From: Phycisphaeraceae bacterium
GTDB taxonomy: Bacteria > Planctomycetota > Phycisphaerae > Phycisphaerales > Phycisphaeraceae
Assembly: GCA_040222855.1 (NCBI GenBank)
Contig: JAVKCD010000019.1
Location: forward strand, 914,912-978,911
Direction: 5' to 3'
Length of the DNA stretch: 64,000 nt
Shown: piece after piece, positions 9,134 to 17,430 of the stretch
Layout of the letters: each line of letters starts with the position of its first letter
How positions within the stretch are numbered: position 1 is the first letter of the stretch
The notes under the pieces: model-generated
What the model saw: only the letters and a program-made list of their open reading frames with translations
The model's database searches: none
What the model was told of the DNA's origin: nothing
Made by a program: the position numbers and the translations under genes

Positions 9134-12082
9134 ATGGCCAAGAAGAAGTCCAAGAAAACCCCCACCAAGAAAACCGTCCAGACCCTCACCCACGGCGAGG
9201 CGTCGCGGAAGAACATCCCGACCGCGGAGTTCCAGTCGGTCGTCGCCAAGGATGACCTGGCCCCTAAGCCCGTCGGCTACGAACGGCCGGGCGGGGAAGC
9301 CGCCGAGGCCATGCAGGACGAGCTCCAGGGCCGCAATCCCGATCTCGACCCCCAGCTCGTCTGGCGGGGCAAGGACCTCCAGGACTGGTCCGACCTCGTC
9401 GTCCAGGCCCCGCCGCTGTTCATCCAGGAGAAGGTCCACCCCAAGGTCCTGGTCGATGACCTCCGCCGGCAGACCGAGGCGGCGGAGATCGCCCGCAAGA
9501 TGGCCGACAAGGCCGAGTCCGGCTCCTTCGGCACGATCGACGACCAGCTCGACATGTTCGCCGACTTCAACGGCATCCCCGACCACGCCGACGCCAAGAC
9601 CGAGTTCTACGCCCACGACGCCAACTGGACCAACCGGATGATCCTCGGCGACTCGCTCCAGGTCATGGCGTCCCTCGCCGAGCGTGAGGGCCTGCGCGGG
9701 CAGGTCCAGTGCATCTACCTCGACCCGCCCTACGGCATCAAGTTCAACTCCAACTTCCAGTGGTCCACCACCTCCCGCGACGTCAAGGACGGCAAGGCGG
9801 ACCACATCACCCGCGAGCCCGAGCAGGTCAAGGCGTTCCGCGACACCTGGCGCGACGGCATCCACTCCTACCTCACCTACCTTCGCGATCGCCTCACCGT
9901 CGCCCGCGACCTGCTTCACGAGTCCGGCTCGATCTTTGTGCAGATCGGGGATGAGAATGTTCACCGCGTCCGGGCGGTGATGGATGAGGTGTTTGGTGAG
10001 GAGAACTTCTGTCTGCTTATCTTCTTTAAAAAGACAGCGGGTGACACAAGCACACTTATGCCCGCGATGGGTGACTACATCCTTTGGTATTCAAAAAACA
10101 AGACGAGTGCCAAATACCGGCCGGTCTATGTTGAGAAGCAACTTGGCGAAGGCTCTGGCAGCTTCTACACACAGCTCGAAGCGGAGGACAGTTCAGGCAC
10201 CCGTCCCATGACAACCGACGAACGGCAGAACCCAAAGCTGGTACCAGATGGATGGGAGCCCTTTACGAGCGCTGACCTGAAGCGACAAGGCAGAAGTAAT
10301 ACGGCTACTTTCAGCTACGAATACGAGGGGCGGAAGTACCATCCAGGATCCAACCGCCAGTGGAAGACAAATCGGGCGGGATTAGATCGTCTCAATGCTG
10401 CGGGATGGCTCTATCCAGTAAATGCAAACCTGCGTTACAAACGATTTTTCAAGGATTTCCGCGTAAGTATGCTCGGAAACATGTGGACCGACACGGAGAC
10501 CGGTAGCTTCATTCAAGACAAGGTTTATGTTGTTCAAACCGGAACCAAAGTGGTCGAGCGTTGCCTCCTCATGGCCACCGACCCTGGGGATCTCGTCCTC
10601 GACCCGACCTGTGGCTCCGGTACGACCGCCTACGTCGCCGAGCAGTGGGGCCGGCGGTGGATCACCATCGACACCTCTCGCGTCTCCCTCGCCCTGGCCC
10701 GCGCCCGGATCATGGGGGCCCGCTACCCCTACTACCTCCTCGCCGACTCCAAGGCGGGCCAGCTCAAGGAGGCCGAGCTCACCCACACCGAGCCCTCCAC
10801 CGCCCCGACCCACGGCAATGTTCGGCACGGCTTCGTCTACGAGCGCGTGCCCCACATCACGCTGAAGTCCATCGCCAACAACGCCGAGATCGACGTGATC
10901 TGGGAACGCTACCAGGCGAAGCTCGAGCCCCTGCGCGAGCAGCTCAACCAGGCCCTCAAGAAGACCTGGGAGGAGTGGGAGATCCCCAGGGAAGCCGGCG
11001 ACGGCTGGAGCGATAAGGCGAAGGCTGCCCATGCCGACTGGTGGAAGCTCCGCATCCAGCGGCAGAAGGAGATCGACGCCTCCATCGCCGCCAAGGCCGA
11101 CTCCGAGTACCTCTACGACAAGCCCTACGAGGACAAGAAGACCGTCCGCGTCGCCGGCCCCTTCACCGTCGAGTCCATCTCGCCGCACCGGATGCTCGGC
11201 GTGGACGAGAACGACGAGATCATCGACCCCCTCGACAAGCTCGCCAGGTCCTCCGGCTCGGGCGGATACGGCGCGAAGGACGCCGACGCCTTCATGCAGA
11301 TGGTGATCGAGAACCTCCGGACCGCCGGCGTCCAGCAGGCTCACAAGGAGGACCGCATCGAGTTGACCTCGATCACCCCCTGGCCCGGCAGTTACATCGC
11401 CGCTGAGGCCCGCTACGACGAGTCCGGCACCCAGCGTCGCGCCGGGATCTTCATCGGTCCCGAGTTCGGCACGGTCTCCCGCCAGGAGCTCGTCAACGCC
11501 GCCCGCGAGGCCGGCGACGCCGACTTCGATGTCGTCATCGCCTGCGCCTTCAACTACGAGGCCCACACCACCGAGTTCAGCAGCCTTGGCCGGATCAAGG
11601 TGCTCAAGGCCCGGATGAACGCCGACCTGCACATGGCCGACGACCTCAAGAACACCGGCAAGGGCAACCTCTTCGTGATCTTCGGCGAGCCGGACATCGA
11701 CATCCTCCCGCCCGAGGACGCCCCCGAGACCGCGAGCCCCGCCGACTACGACCAGATCCGCGTGCGGATCAACGGCATCGACGTCTTCAAGCCCCAGCTG
11801 GGCAAGGTCGAGTCCTCGGAGCCGGATGAGATCGCCTGCTGGTTCATCGACACCGACTACAACGAGGAGAGCTTCTTCGTCCGCCACGCCTACTTCCTGG
11901 GCGCGAGCGACCCGTACAAGAACCTGCGGACGACCCTGAAGGCCGAGATCAACGCCGAGGCCTGGGACTCCCTCAACAGCGACGTCAGCCGCCCGTTTAA
12001 GAAACCCGCCAGCGGCCGGATCGCGGTGAAGGTGATCAATCATCTTGGGGATGAGGTGATGAAGGTGTTTAGGGTGGAGTAA
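9134..12082 (+). CDS. Type III-like site-specific DNA adenine methyltransferase (beta class) with long C-terminal extension
   Basis: A 982-aa protein. The catalytic DPPY motif occurs first (YLDPPYGIKFNSNF, about residue 195-208) and the SAM-binding motif later (LVLDPTCGSGTTAYVAEQW, about 486-504). That order defines beta-class amino-methyltransferases, as in Mod subunits. The specificity region between them (about residues 285-475; bases near 9985-10560) is compositionally unlike the rest: seven 60-base lines between 10021 and 10560 average about 50% GC, against 62% and 73% in lines just outside. About 480 residues follow the motif I region, much longer than classical Mod, and are shared by this large family. 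A basic N terminus (KKKSKKTPTKKT) is present. It partners the Res gene at 4114. Confidence 0.92.
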   Translation: MAKKKSKKTPTKKTVQTLTHGEASRKNIPTAEFQSVVAKDDLAPKPVGYERPGGEAAEAMQDELQGRNPDLDPQLVWRGKDLQDWSDLVVQAPPLFIQEKVHPKVLVDDLRRQTEAAEIARKMADKAESGSFGTIDDQLDMFADFNGIPDHADAKTEFYAHDANWTNRMILGDSLQVMASLAEREGLRGQVQCIYLDPPYGIKFNSNFQWSTTSRDVKDGKADHITREPEQVKAFRDTWRDGIHSYLTYLRDRLTVARDLLHESGSIFVQIGDENVHRVRAVMDEVFGEENFCLLIFFKKTAGDTSTLMPAMGDYILWYSKNKTSAKYRPVYVEKQLGEGSGSFYTQLEAEDSSGTRPMTTDERQNPKLVPDGWEPFTSADLKRQGRSNTATFSYEYEGRKYHPGSNRQWKTNRAGLDRLNAAGWLYPVNANLRYKRFFKDFRVSMLGNMWTDTETGSFIQDKVYVVQTGTKVVERCLLMATDPGDLVLDPTCGSGTTAYVAEQWGRRWITIDTSRVSLALARARIMGARYPYYLLADSKAGQLKEAELTHTEPSTAPTHGNVRHGFVYERVPHITLKSIANNAEIDVIWERYQAKLEPLREQLNQALKKTWEEWEIPREAGDGWSDKAKAAHADWWKLRIQRQKEIDASIAAKADSEYLYDKPYEDKKTVRVAGPFTVESISPHRMLGVDENDEIIDPLDKLARSSGSGGYGAKDADAFMQMVIENLRTAGVQQAHKEDRIELTSITPWPGSYIAAEARYDESGTQRRAGIFIGPEFGTVSRQELVNAAREAGDADFDVVIACAFNYEAHTTEFSSLGRIKVLKARMNADLHMADDLKNTGKGNLFVIFGEPDIDILPPEDAPETASPADYDQIRVRINGIDVFKPQLGKVESSEPDEIACWFIDTDYNEESFFVRHAYFLGASDPYKNLRTTLKAEINAEAWDSLNSDVSRPFKKPASGRIAVKVINHLGDEVMKVFRVE

Positions 12083-12084
12083 AT

Positions 12085-13626
12085 ATGACACGTCTTTTAG
12101 ACCTGATCAAAGATAGCTCGCAAAGTGTTTTAACGATGTCGTCGGCAGATGCTCGCCGCTTTTTCATGAAGCCGAGTAGCTATTGCAATATCGATCTCCC
12201 GAATTACTTCGACTTCTCCAAAATACTGATATCTGTTTCAGAGTACCTTAGAGAAGGCAGAATCAGCGATCACTCACAGAGAATTAGAGAACAAGATGGG
12301 CTAAACTATCGCGTGCTAGTGAATAAGGATGGAGGATATGCCTGGCGACCCCTGGAGATCATTCATCCAGCTATTTACTATGATCTAGTTCAGGCTGTAA
12401 CAGAAGAGACCAATTGGACCGTTATTGGGTTTGCACTATCTGAGTATCAGGGACACAGCAACATCGAGTGCTTGAGCATACCAGTTGAGTCACTCTCTGC
12501 TGAATCGGATAGGGCCGAGCAAATCAGTAAATGGTGGGCTGGTATCGAGCAACGATCCGTGGAGTTATGCCTAGACTATTCAACCGTAGCCCATACCGAT
12601 ATAGTAGACTGCTATGGATCTATTTATACGCATTCGATAGCCTGGGCGCTCCACTCTAAAGAACACGCGCAGGCAACTCCCAGAGACATGGACCTGGCAG
12701 GCAATCAGATAGATCGTGCTATTACATCGATGCGTAAGGGACAGACCAATGGCATACCGCAAGGATCTGTCCTTATGGACTTTATTGCAGAAATAGTCCT
12801 ATGCTACGCTGACTCATTGCTTGCGAAATCGATCAACAACTCACATCCTCAATTAGACTATAAAGTACTTCGATACAGAGATGATTACAGAATATTCTGT
12901 AATTCTGACGAGGATTGTGCTGCGATACTTAAAAAACTAAGTGAAGTTCTGTCGGGACTTGGCATGCGGCTTAGCCCAGCCAAGACTTCAGTCAGTACCG
13001 ATCCGATCAGTGTTGCGTTGAAAAGAGACAAGATGGCGTGGTTGCGTAATGAATGGATTGGAGCCGCGGGTAAGGATTTGACTATTGAAAAACATGCGAT
13101 AATAGTCCATCAGCACCTCGTCGATCACCCCAACGCAGGCAGTGGCATTCGTTCTCTTGGTGACTTGAACAGCCGAGTCCACGCCCTAGATGATTTGAAA
13201 ACAGCGATGGAAATCATATCCATAGCTACTGATATTGCCCACAGGAACCCCAAAACCTATCCAATCATCGCTTCGCTCATTAGTAAGCTGATGAGGTTTC
13301 TTCCGACAGACCAGTCAAGATCTGAGACGGCATCACGTATACATCGGAAGTTTCGCGATATTCCGAATACGGGCTATTTGGATATCTGGCTCCAACGATT
13401 TACGAGGGCATATGCATCGAATATCAAGTTTAATGATCCGCTATGTGATTCAGTTATAGATCCAGCTACAGAGCTATGGAATAGTTCATGGATCAAGACT
13501 CCAGAGCTAAAGCAGATACTTAATAATACGCCGATAGTTGACCAAGAACGTCTCGCTAAAATGGATGACGTCATCCCGCCTGATGAAGTTGCTCTATTCA
13601 TTGAGCGCGCTGCTTGGGCATCGTAA
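12085..13626 (+). CDS. Reverse transcriptase of the defence-associated (Abi/UG-like) type
   Basis: A 513-aa protein with reverse-transcriptase core motifs: motif A HTDIVDCYGSIYTHSIAWAL (Asp172 catalytic), motif B GIPQGSVLMDFIAE (223-236), motif C YRDDYRIF (catalytic Asp266-Asp267) and GMRLSPAKT (293-301). Residues after about 310 form a helical domain without maturase, HNH or Cas1-like features. There is no retron-type ncRNA space, since the gene begins 2 bp after the methyltransferase stop and ends 5 bp before the helicase start. The SIYTHS motif A and solo-RT layout recall antiviral DRT/Abi reverse transcriptases; I cannot assign a UG group. Base composition is foreign: line 12841-12900 counts 32% GC against over 60% on both sides. 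It was probably inserted into the operon. Confidence 0.88.
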   Translation: MTRLLDLIKDSSQSVLTMSSADARRFFMKPSSYCNIDLPNYFDFSKILISVSEYLREGRISDHSQRIREQDGLNYRVLVNKDGGYAWRPLEIIHPAIYYDLVQAVTEETNWTVIGFALSEYQGHSNIECLSIPVESLSAESDRAEQISKWWAGIEQRSVELCLDYSTVAHTDIVDCYGSIYTHSIAWALHSKEHAQATPRDMDLAGNQIDRAITSMRKGQTNGIPQGSVLMDFIAEIVLCYADSLLAKSINNSHPQLDYKVLRYRDDYRIFCNSDEDCAAILKKLSEVLSGLGMRLSPAKTSVSTDPISVALKRDKMAWLRNEWIGAAGKDLTIEKHAIIVHQHLVDHPNAGSGIRSLGDLNSRVHALDDLKTAMEIISIATDIAHRNPKTYPIIASLISKLMRFLPTDQSRSETASRIHRKFRDIPNTGYLDIWLQRFTRAYASNIKFNDPLCDSVIDPATELWNSSWIKTPELKQILNNTPIVDQERLAKMDDVIPPDEVALFIERAAWAS

Positions 13627-13631
13627 AGCTT

Positions 13632-15725
13632 ATGAACTTCCTCCTCGCCGACACCTTCACCTCCAGCCTCGCCAGGCTCACCGGCGAGGAGCAGAAGGCC
13701 GTCAAGACCACCGCCTTCGACCTCCAGACCAATCCCGCCTCACCCGGCCTGAGCTTCCACAAGCTCGACCGCGTCAGGGACAAGAACTTCTGGTCCGTTC
13801 GCGCGAGCCTGGACATCCGGATCATCGTCCACCGCACCGACGAGAGCCTGATGCTCTGCTACGTCGACCACCACGACAAGGCGTACGACTGGGCCGAGCG
13901 CCGCAAGATCCAGCGGCACCCCAGGACCGGGGCCGCTCAGCTCGTCGAGATCCGCGAGCGCGTCGAAGAGATCACCATCCCGACCTACGTCGAATCGTCC
14001 GAGCCCAAGAGACCGAAGGCCAAGCCCCGGCTCTTCGACCACCTCACCGCCGATGACCTGCTTGCTTATGGCGTTCCCGAGGAGTGGATACCCGACGTTC
14101 AAGAGGCCACCGAGGACACGATCTTCGCCATCACCGACCGCCTCCCCACCGAAGCGGCTGAGGCTCTTCTCGAGCTCGCCACCGGCGGCACTCCCACCCC
14201 CGCCGCAACGCTGCTTGCCGAGACCGAGCACGCCGGCTTCGAGCACCCCGACGCCCAGCGACGCTTCCGGGTCATGTCCAGCTCCGAGGAGCTTCAGCAG
14301 GCCCTGAGCTACCCCTGGGAGAAGTGGACCGTCTTCCTCCACCCCTCTCAGCGTGAGCTGGTCGAAAAGGCCTACGCCGGCCCGGCCCGCGTCGCTGGTA
14401 GCGCCGGCACCGGCAAGACCATCGTCGCCCTGCACCGAGCCGTCTACCTCGCCCGAACCGCCCCGGACGCCAGGGTCCTCCTGACCACCTTCTCCCGCAC
14501 CCTCGCCCGAGCCCTGCGGATCAAGCTCGACCGCCTGGCCGGCAGTGAGCCCACGGTTCTGGATCGCATCACCGTCCGCGCGATCGATGAGGTCGGCCTG
14601 GACCTCTACGAACAGCACCACGGCAAGCCGACCCTCGCAACCCCGGCGATGATCCAGACCCTCCTGCGTGAAGCGAAGAAACAGTCCCCCGACCTCAAGT
14701 TCAGTCTCCGCTTCCTGGAGTCCGAGTGGAGCGATGTCGTGGACGCTTGGCAGCTCACCACCTGGGAGGCCTACCGCGACGTCGCCCGCCTCGGCCGCAA
14801 GACCCGTCTGGGCGAGAAGCAGCGTCAACAGGTCTGGGAGGTCCTCAGCCGCCTCAAAAGCGAGTTGGAAGGCCGAGGCCTGACAACCATGCCCTCGGTC
14901 TTCGCCGCCGCCGAGCAGGCCATCAGGGGCCGGGAGACGCTCCCGTTCACCCATGCCGTGATCGATGAGGCGCAGGACATCAGCGTGCCCCAGCTCCGCC
15001 TGATGGCTGCCCTCGCGGCCGATCGAGGCGACGCCCTTTTCTTCGCCGGCGACCTCGGCCAGCGGATTTTCCAGACGCCGTTTTCCTGGAAGTCGCTGGG
15101 CGTCGATGTCCGCGGCCGATCGCAGACCCTGCGGATCAACTACCGCACCTCCCAGCAGATCCGCGAACACGCCGACCGGCTCCTGCCCCCCGAGGTCACC
15201 GACGTCGACGGCAACAAGGACACCAGGAAGGGCACCATCTCGGTCTTCAGCGGCCCGGCCCCGGAGATCGAGATCCTCGAGACCGAGGCCGGCGAGATCG
15301 AGACCGTCTCCGGCTGGCTTACTCGCCAGATCGAGTCGGGCCTGCCTGCCGAGGAGATCGGCGTCTTCGTCCGGTCGCCAGCCCAGCTGCTGCGGGCCCA
15401 CGCGGCCATCAAGACCGCCGGGGTCGATGCTTTTGATCTCGACGGCCAGAATGACCTCGAGCCGGGCCACATCGCCGTGAGCACCATGCACCTGGCCAAG
15501 GGCCTCGAGTTCCGGGCCGTCGCAGTGATGGCCTGTGATGATGAAGTCATCCCCCTGCAGGAGCGGATCGAGGCCGTCGCCGACGAGGCGGACCTGGAGG
15601 AGGTCTACAACACCGAGCGGCACCTACTCTACGTCGCGTGCACCCGAGCGAGGGATCATCTGCTCATTACGGGGATCGACCCGGCGTCGGACTTCCTCGC
15701 CGACCTCACCGTGACAAGTTCTTGA
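13632..15725 (+). CDS. RelE/ParE-like domain fused to UvrD/Rep-type SF1 helicase
   Basis: A 697-aa protein from the ATG at 13632, chosen over one at 13614 because the conserved start MNFLLADTFTSSLARL follows. Residues 1-95 resemble a RelE/ParE toxin fold (FWSVRASLDIRIIVHR, LCYVDHHDKAYDWAERR). After a linker come SF1 helicase motifs: Walker A GSAGTGKTIVALHRA (about 257-271), AVIDEAQDI (Walker B), FAGDLGQRIF, INYRTSQQIREHA and STMHLAKGLEFRAVAVM, then VACTRARDHLLIT. Such fusions are usually annotated as UvrD-helicase or 3'-5' exonuclease proteins. It closes the five-gene restriction operon, 5 bp after the reverse transcriptase. Whether the RelE-like domain still cleaves RNA or only binds is unknown. 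Confidence 0.85.
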   Translation: MNFLLADTFTSSLARLTGEEQKAVKTTAFDLQTNPASPGLSFHKLDRVRDKNFWSVRASLDIRIIVHRTDESLMLCYVDHHDKAYDWAERRKIQRHPRTGAAQLVEIRERVEEITIPTYVESSEPKRPKAKPRLFDHLTADDLLAYGVPEEWIPDVQEATEDTIFAITDRLPTEAAEALLELATGGTPTPAATLLAETEHAGFEHPDAQRRFRVMSSSEELQQALSYPWEKWTVFLHPSQRELVEKAYAGPARVAGSAGTGKTIVALHRAVYLARTAPDARVLLTTFSRTLARALRIKLDRLAGSEPTVLDRITVRAIDEVGLDLYEQHHGKPTLATPAMIQTLLREAKKQSPDLKFSLRFLESEWSDVVDAWQLTTWEAYRDVARLGRKTRLGEKQRQQVWEVLSRLKSELEGRGLTTMPSVFAAAEQAIRGRETLPFTHAVIDEAQDISVPQLRLMAALAADRGDALFFAGDLGQRIFQTPFSWKSLGVDVRGRSQTLRINYRTSQQIREHADRLLPPEVTDVDGNKDTRKGTISVFSGPAPEIEILETEAGEIETVSGWLTRQIESGLPAEEIGVFVRSPAQLLRAHAAIKTAGVDAFDLDGQNDLEPGHIAVSTMHLAKGLEFRAVAVMACDDEVIPLQERIEAVADEADLEEVYNTERHLLYVACTRARDHLLITGIDPASDFLADLTVTSS

Positions 15726-15755
15726 ACCGCTATGACGAGCGGATATCCTTGGGTC

Positions 15756-16223
15756 ATGGCCGAACAGAGCCCAACCCGACGCCCCGGCCGCCCGTCGTCG
15801 TACTCCAAAACGCTGGCGGCAAAGATCTGCGCGCGGCTGGCGGAGGGGGAGTCCCTCCGCTCGATCTGTCGGTCCCCTGGTATGCCCTCCCGCCCGACTG
15901 TCATGGCCTGGCTCGATCAGCACCCGGAGTTTTTTGACCGGTACGCGCGAGCCCGTGATATCGGCTACGAGCTCCTGCTCGACGAGATCCTGGACATCGC
16001 CGACGACGGTCGCAACGACTGGGTCAAGCGCCACGATCCCGAGAACCCGGGTTACAGGGCCAACCGCGAGCACATTGCCCGCAGCCGGCTACGGATTGAC
16101 ACGCGCAAGTGGGTGCTGGCGCGGATGCTGCCGAAAAAGTTTGGGGAGCGAACTGATGCCAAGGTTGGTGGCGAGGTCAAGCTCCAGGTGGTGACGGGGA
16201 TCGATCGGGCACCGAACCAGTAA
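15756..16223 (+). CDS. Phage terminase small-subunit-like DNA-binding protein
   Basis: A 155-aa protein from the ATG at 15756; an upstream in-frame ATG at 15732 is possible. It begins with RRPGRPSSYSKTLAAKICARL, ESLRSICRSPGMPSRPTVMAWL and HPEFFDRYARARD, an N-terminal HTH pattern I know from phage small terminases. It continues with DEILDIADDG and the RLRIDTRKWVLARMLPKKFGERT stretch typical of that family. Small terminases recognise packaging sites and recruit the large subunit. No large terminase, portal or capsid gene is in the window, so it may serve satellite-style packaging or be a relic. It is the first gene of the element-1 backbone. Confidence 0.78.
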   Translation: MAEQSPTRRPGRPSSYSKTLAAKICARLAEGESLRSICRSPGMPSRPTVMAWLDQHPEFFDRYARARDIGYELLLDEILDIADDGRNDWVKRHDPENPGYRANREHIARSRLRIDTRKWVLARMLPKKFGERTDAKVGGEVKLQVVTGIDRAPNQ

Positions 16224-16249
16224 ATCTCTCAGCCATTTTAGGGCTCGTC

Positions 16250-16933
16250 GTGGAAGATGATGATTTCGATGTCCGGCGTCTCTTCAGCTTTGAAACGCGC
16301 TATAGCTTCGAAGATGGTGACCACGAACTCACCACAGGACAGCTTTTTTGCCCAGCCCAGGATGCTTTTGAAGCTTGGTATGAGGATGCGATTCCAGATT
16401 TAGCAGATCCCGAGCTTCCATACGACATCGAATGTCTCTACGAGACGAAAAACAACATCTTCGTCTGGATGAAGGCGCAAATTTGGCACACGGAGTTCGG
16501 GACGCGATCCACCGTTTATGAAGGGAAAATTGTTCCCCCAGAAGCGGCAGTCAAGTGGATCATAGCTACCGAAAACAGGCTTCCGCCAACCCTCAAGTCG
16601 GCCTGTAGGTCTGTCTCGGATCTGACCCCAAGCCCGGCATCAGAAGCGACCGATGAGGTTGATCAATCAGAGATTCCCAAGACCTCCGCGCTGACCCGCA
16701 GCGACAGGATAGTCTTGGTGGCGATTTACAAAATGAATGTTGATGTCCTTGTCTCAATCTCGAACATTGAACAATCTCTTGCGCCCAGTGAAAGACTGAG
16801 TCCTAAGACTATAGGCAAATCGATCAAGAGGCTCATAGATCGAGGTTTGGTGGAACGCCCGGAGGGCACTAAGTCTGGTGCTCGTTTGACGATTCAGGGC
16901 CGAAGGAAGGCGAGCGAGATCAATACTTCCTGA
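16250..16933 (+). CDS. Hypothetical protein with C-terminal winged-helix-like domain
   Basis: A 227-aa protein from a GTG at 16250. The N-terminal half (MEDDDFDVRRLFSFETRYSF to about residue 110) is acidic and aromatic-rich with no family I recognise. A Ser/Pro-rich linker (SDLTPSPASEATDEVD) joins it to a C-terminal segment, SALTRSDRIVLVAIYKMN through LSPKTIGKSIKRLIDRGLVERPEGTKSG, that reads as a winged helix with recognition helix and wing. It may be an element-1 regulator. Composition is lower in GC than the neighbouring primase and integrase genes, suggesting separate acquisition. Confidence 0.6.
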   Translation: MEDDDFDVRRLFSFETRYSFEDGDHELTTGQLFCPAQDAFEAWYEDAIPDLADPELPYDIECLYETKNNIFVWMKAQIWHTEFGTRSTVYEGKIVPPEAAVKWIIATENRLPPTLKSACRSVSDLTPSPASEATDEVDQSEIPKTSALTRSDRIVLVAIYKMNVDVLVSISNIEQSLAPSERLSPKTIGKSIKRLIDRGLVERPEGTKSGARLTIQGRRKASEINTS

Positions 16934-16980
16934 ACTTTACCGTTCCTTTTCCACATAGGTTCGTCTAAAGGTCAGGACCG

Positions 16981-16998
16981 TGCTCGATGCTTCGAGCA
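16981..16998 (+). promoter_or_regulatory. Inverted repeat overlapping the start of the HTH gene at 16998
   Basis: TGCTCGA-TGCT-TCGAGCA forms a 7-bp perfect stem with a 4-base loop and ends at the first base of the ATG at 16998. The location suggests an operator or a translational hairpin for the excisionase-like gene. Function is inferred from position alone. Confidence 0.45.
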
Positions 16999-17207
16999 TG
17001 GAAAAAACACCCATCCCATCGGATCCCCTTCCCCTCAATAGAGCGGCTCGCTACCTCTCGGTTCCGGCTGGCTGGTTGCGCGAGGAAGTTGAGGACGGAC
17101 GCCTCCCCGGCCTGAAAGCCGGTCGCGTCATTCTTGTCCACGCGCCCACCATCGCCAGGCTGCTGCGTGAGCGAGCCATGGGTCAGGAGGGTGACCGCCA
17201 TGCCTAA
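16998..17207 (+). CDS. Small HTH/excisionase-like DNA-binding protein
   Basis: A 69-aa protein from the ATG at 16998 (an in-frame start at 16980 exists). The sequence LNRAARYLSVPAGWLREEVE and GRLPGLKAGRVILVHAPTI follows the MerR/excisionase-type HTH-plus-wing pattern of small recombination-directionality or helper factors. It overlaps the start of the next HTH gene at 17200 by 8 bp. Likely role in element 1: excision or control of the downstream replication genes. Confidence 0.65.
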   Translation: MEKTPIPSDPLPLNRAARYLSVPAGWLREEVEDGRLPGLKAGRVILVHAPTIARLLRERAMGQEGDRHA

Positions 17208-17430
17208 GCCCGCCCTGATCGACGTCAAAGCCGCGATGCAGCTGCTCTCCCTCGGCCGGCGCACACTCTGGTCCCTGACCAACCGCAACGCGGTCCCGCA
17301 CCGCAGGATCGGGCGTGCGGTCCGTTACTGCCCGCGGGAGCTCGAGGCCTGGATCCAGGCCGGCTGCCCTACCGAGCCCGATGCGGCCAGGAAGATCCGG
17401 TCTCGAACCTTGACGGGGGTGGGCCGATGA
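17200..17430 (+). CDS. AlpA/excisionase-like HTH protein of element 1
   Basis: A 76-aa protein from the ATG at 17200, with a strong AGGAGG ribosome-binding site 8-13 bases upstream. The core LSLGRRTLWSLTNRNAVPHR and RIGRAVRYCPRELEAWIQAG is a helix-turn-helix plus wing typical of excisionase-family (HTH_17) proteins. It is nearly the same as the protein at 33031 in element 2 (LRIGRRTLWSLTNRNAIPHT), showing that the two elements share ancestry. Its stop overlaps the primase start (ATGA), so the two are translationally coupled. Confidence 0.8.
   Translation: MPKPALIDVKAAMQLLSLGRRTLWSLTNRNAVPHRRIGRAVRYCPRELEAWIQAGCPTEPDAARKIRSRTLTGVGR

Noticed and set aside
7220-9964. A 914-codon minus-strand frame
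   Set aside because: Antisense to the DUF262 gene and the start of the methyltransferase; low-complexity composition without recognisable domains.
12000-12085. Retron-type ncRNA upstream of the reverse transcriptase
   Set aside because: The methyltransferase coding sequence runs to 2 bp before the RT start and no paired inverted repeats of msr/msd type were seen.
13740-15623. A 627-codon minus-strand frame
   Set aside because: Antisense to the helicase, which has all SF1 motifs on the plus strand.
1-15755. Left attachment site for element 1
   Set aside because: I looked for the tRNA-Gly 3' sequence and for an integrase-type tail like DPDLKRVAEAW but saw neither, so no left end is claimed inside the window.
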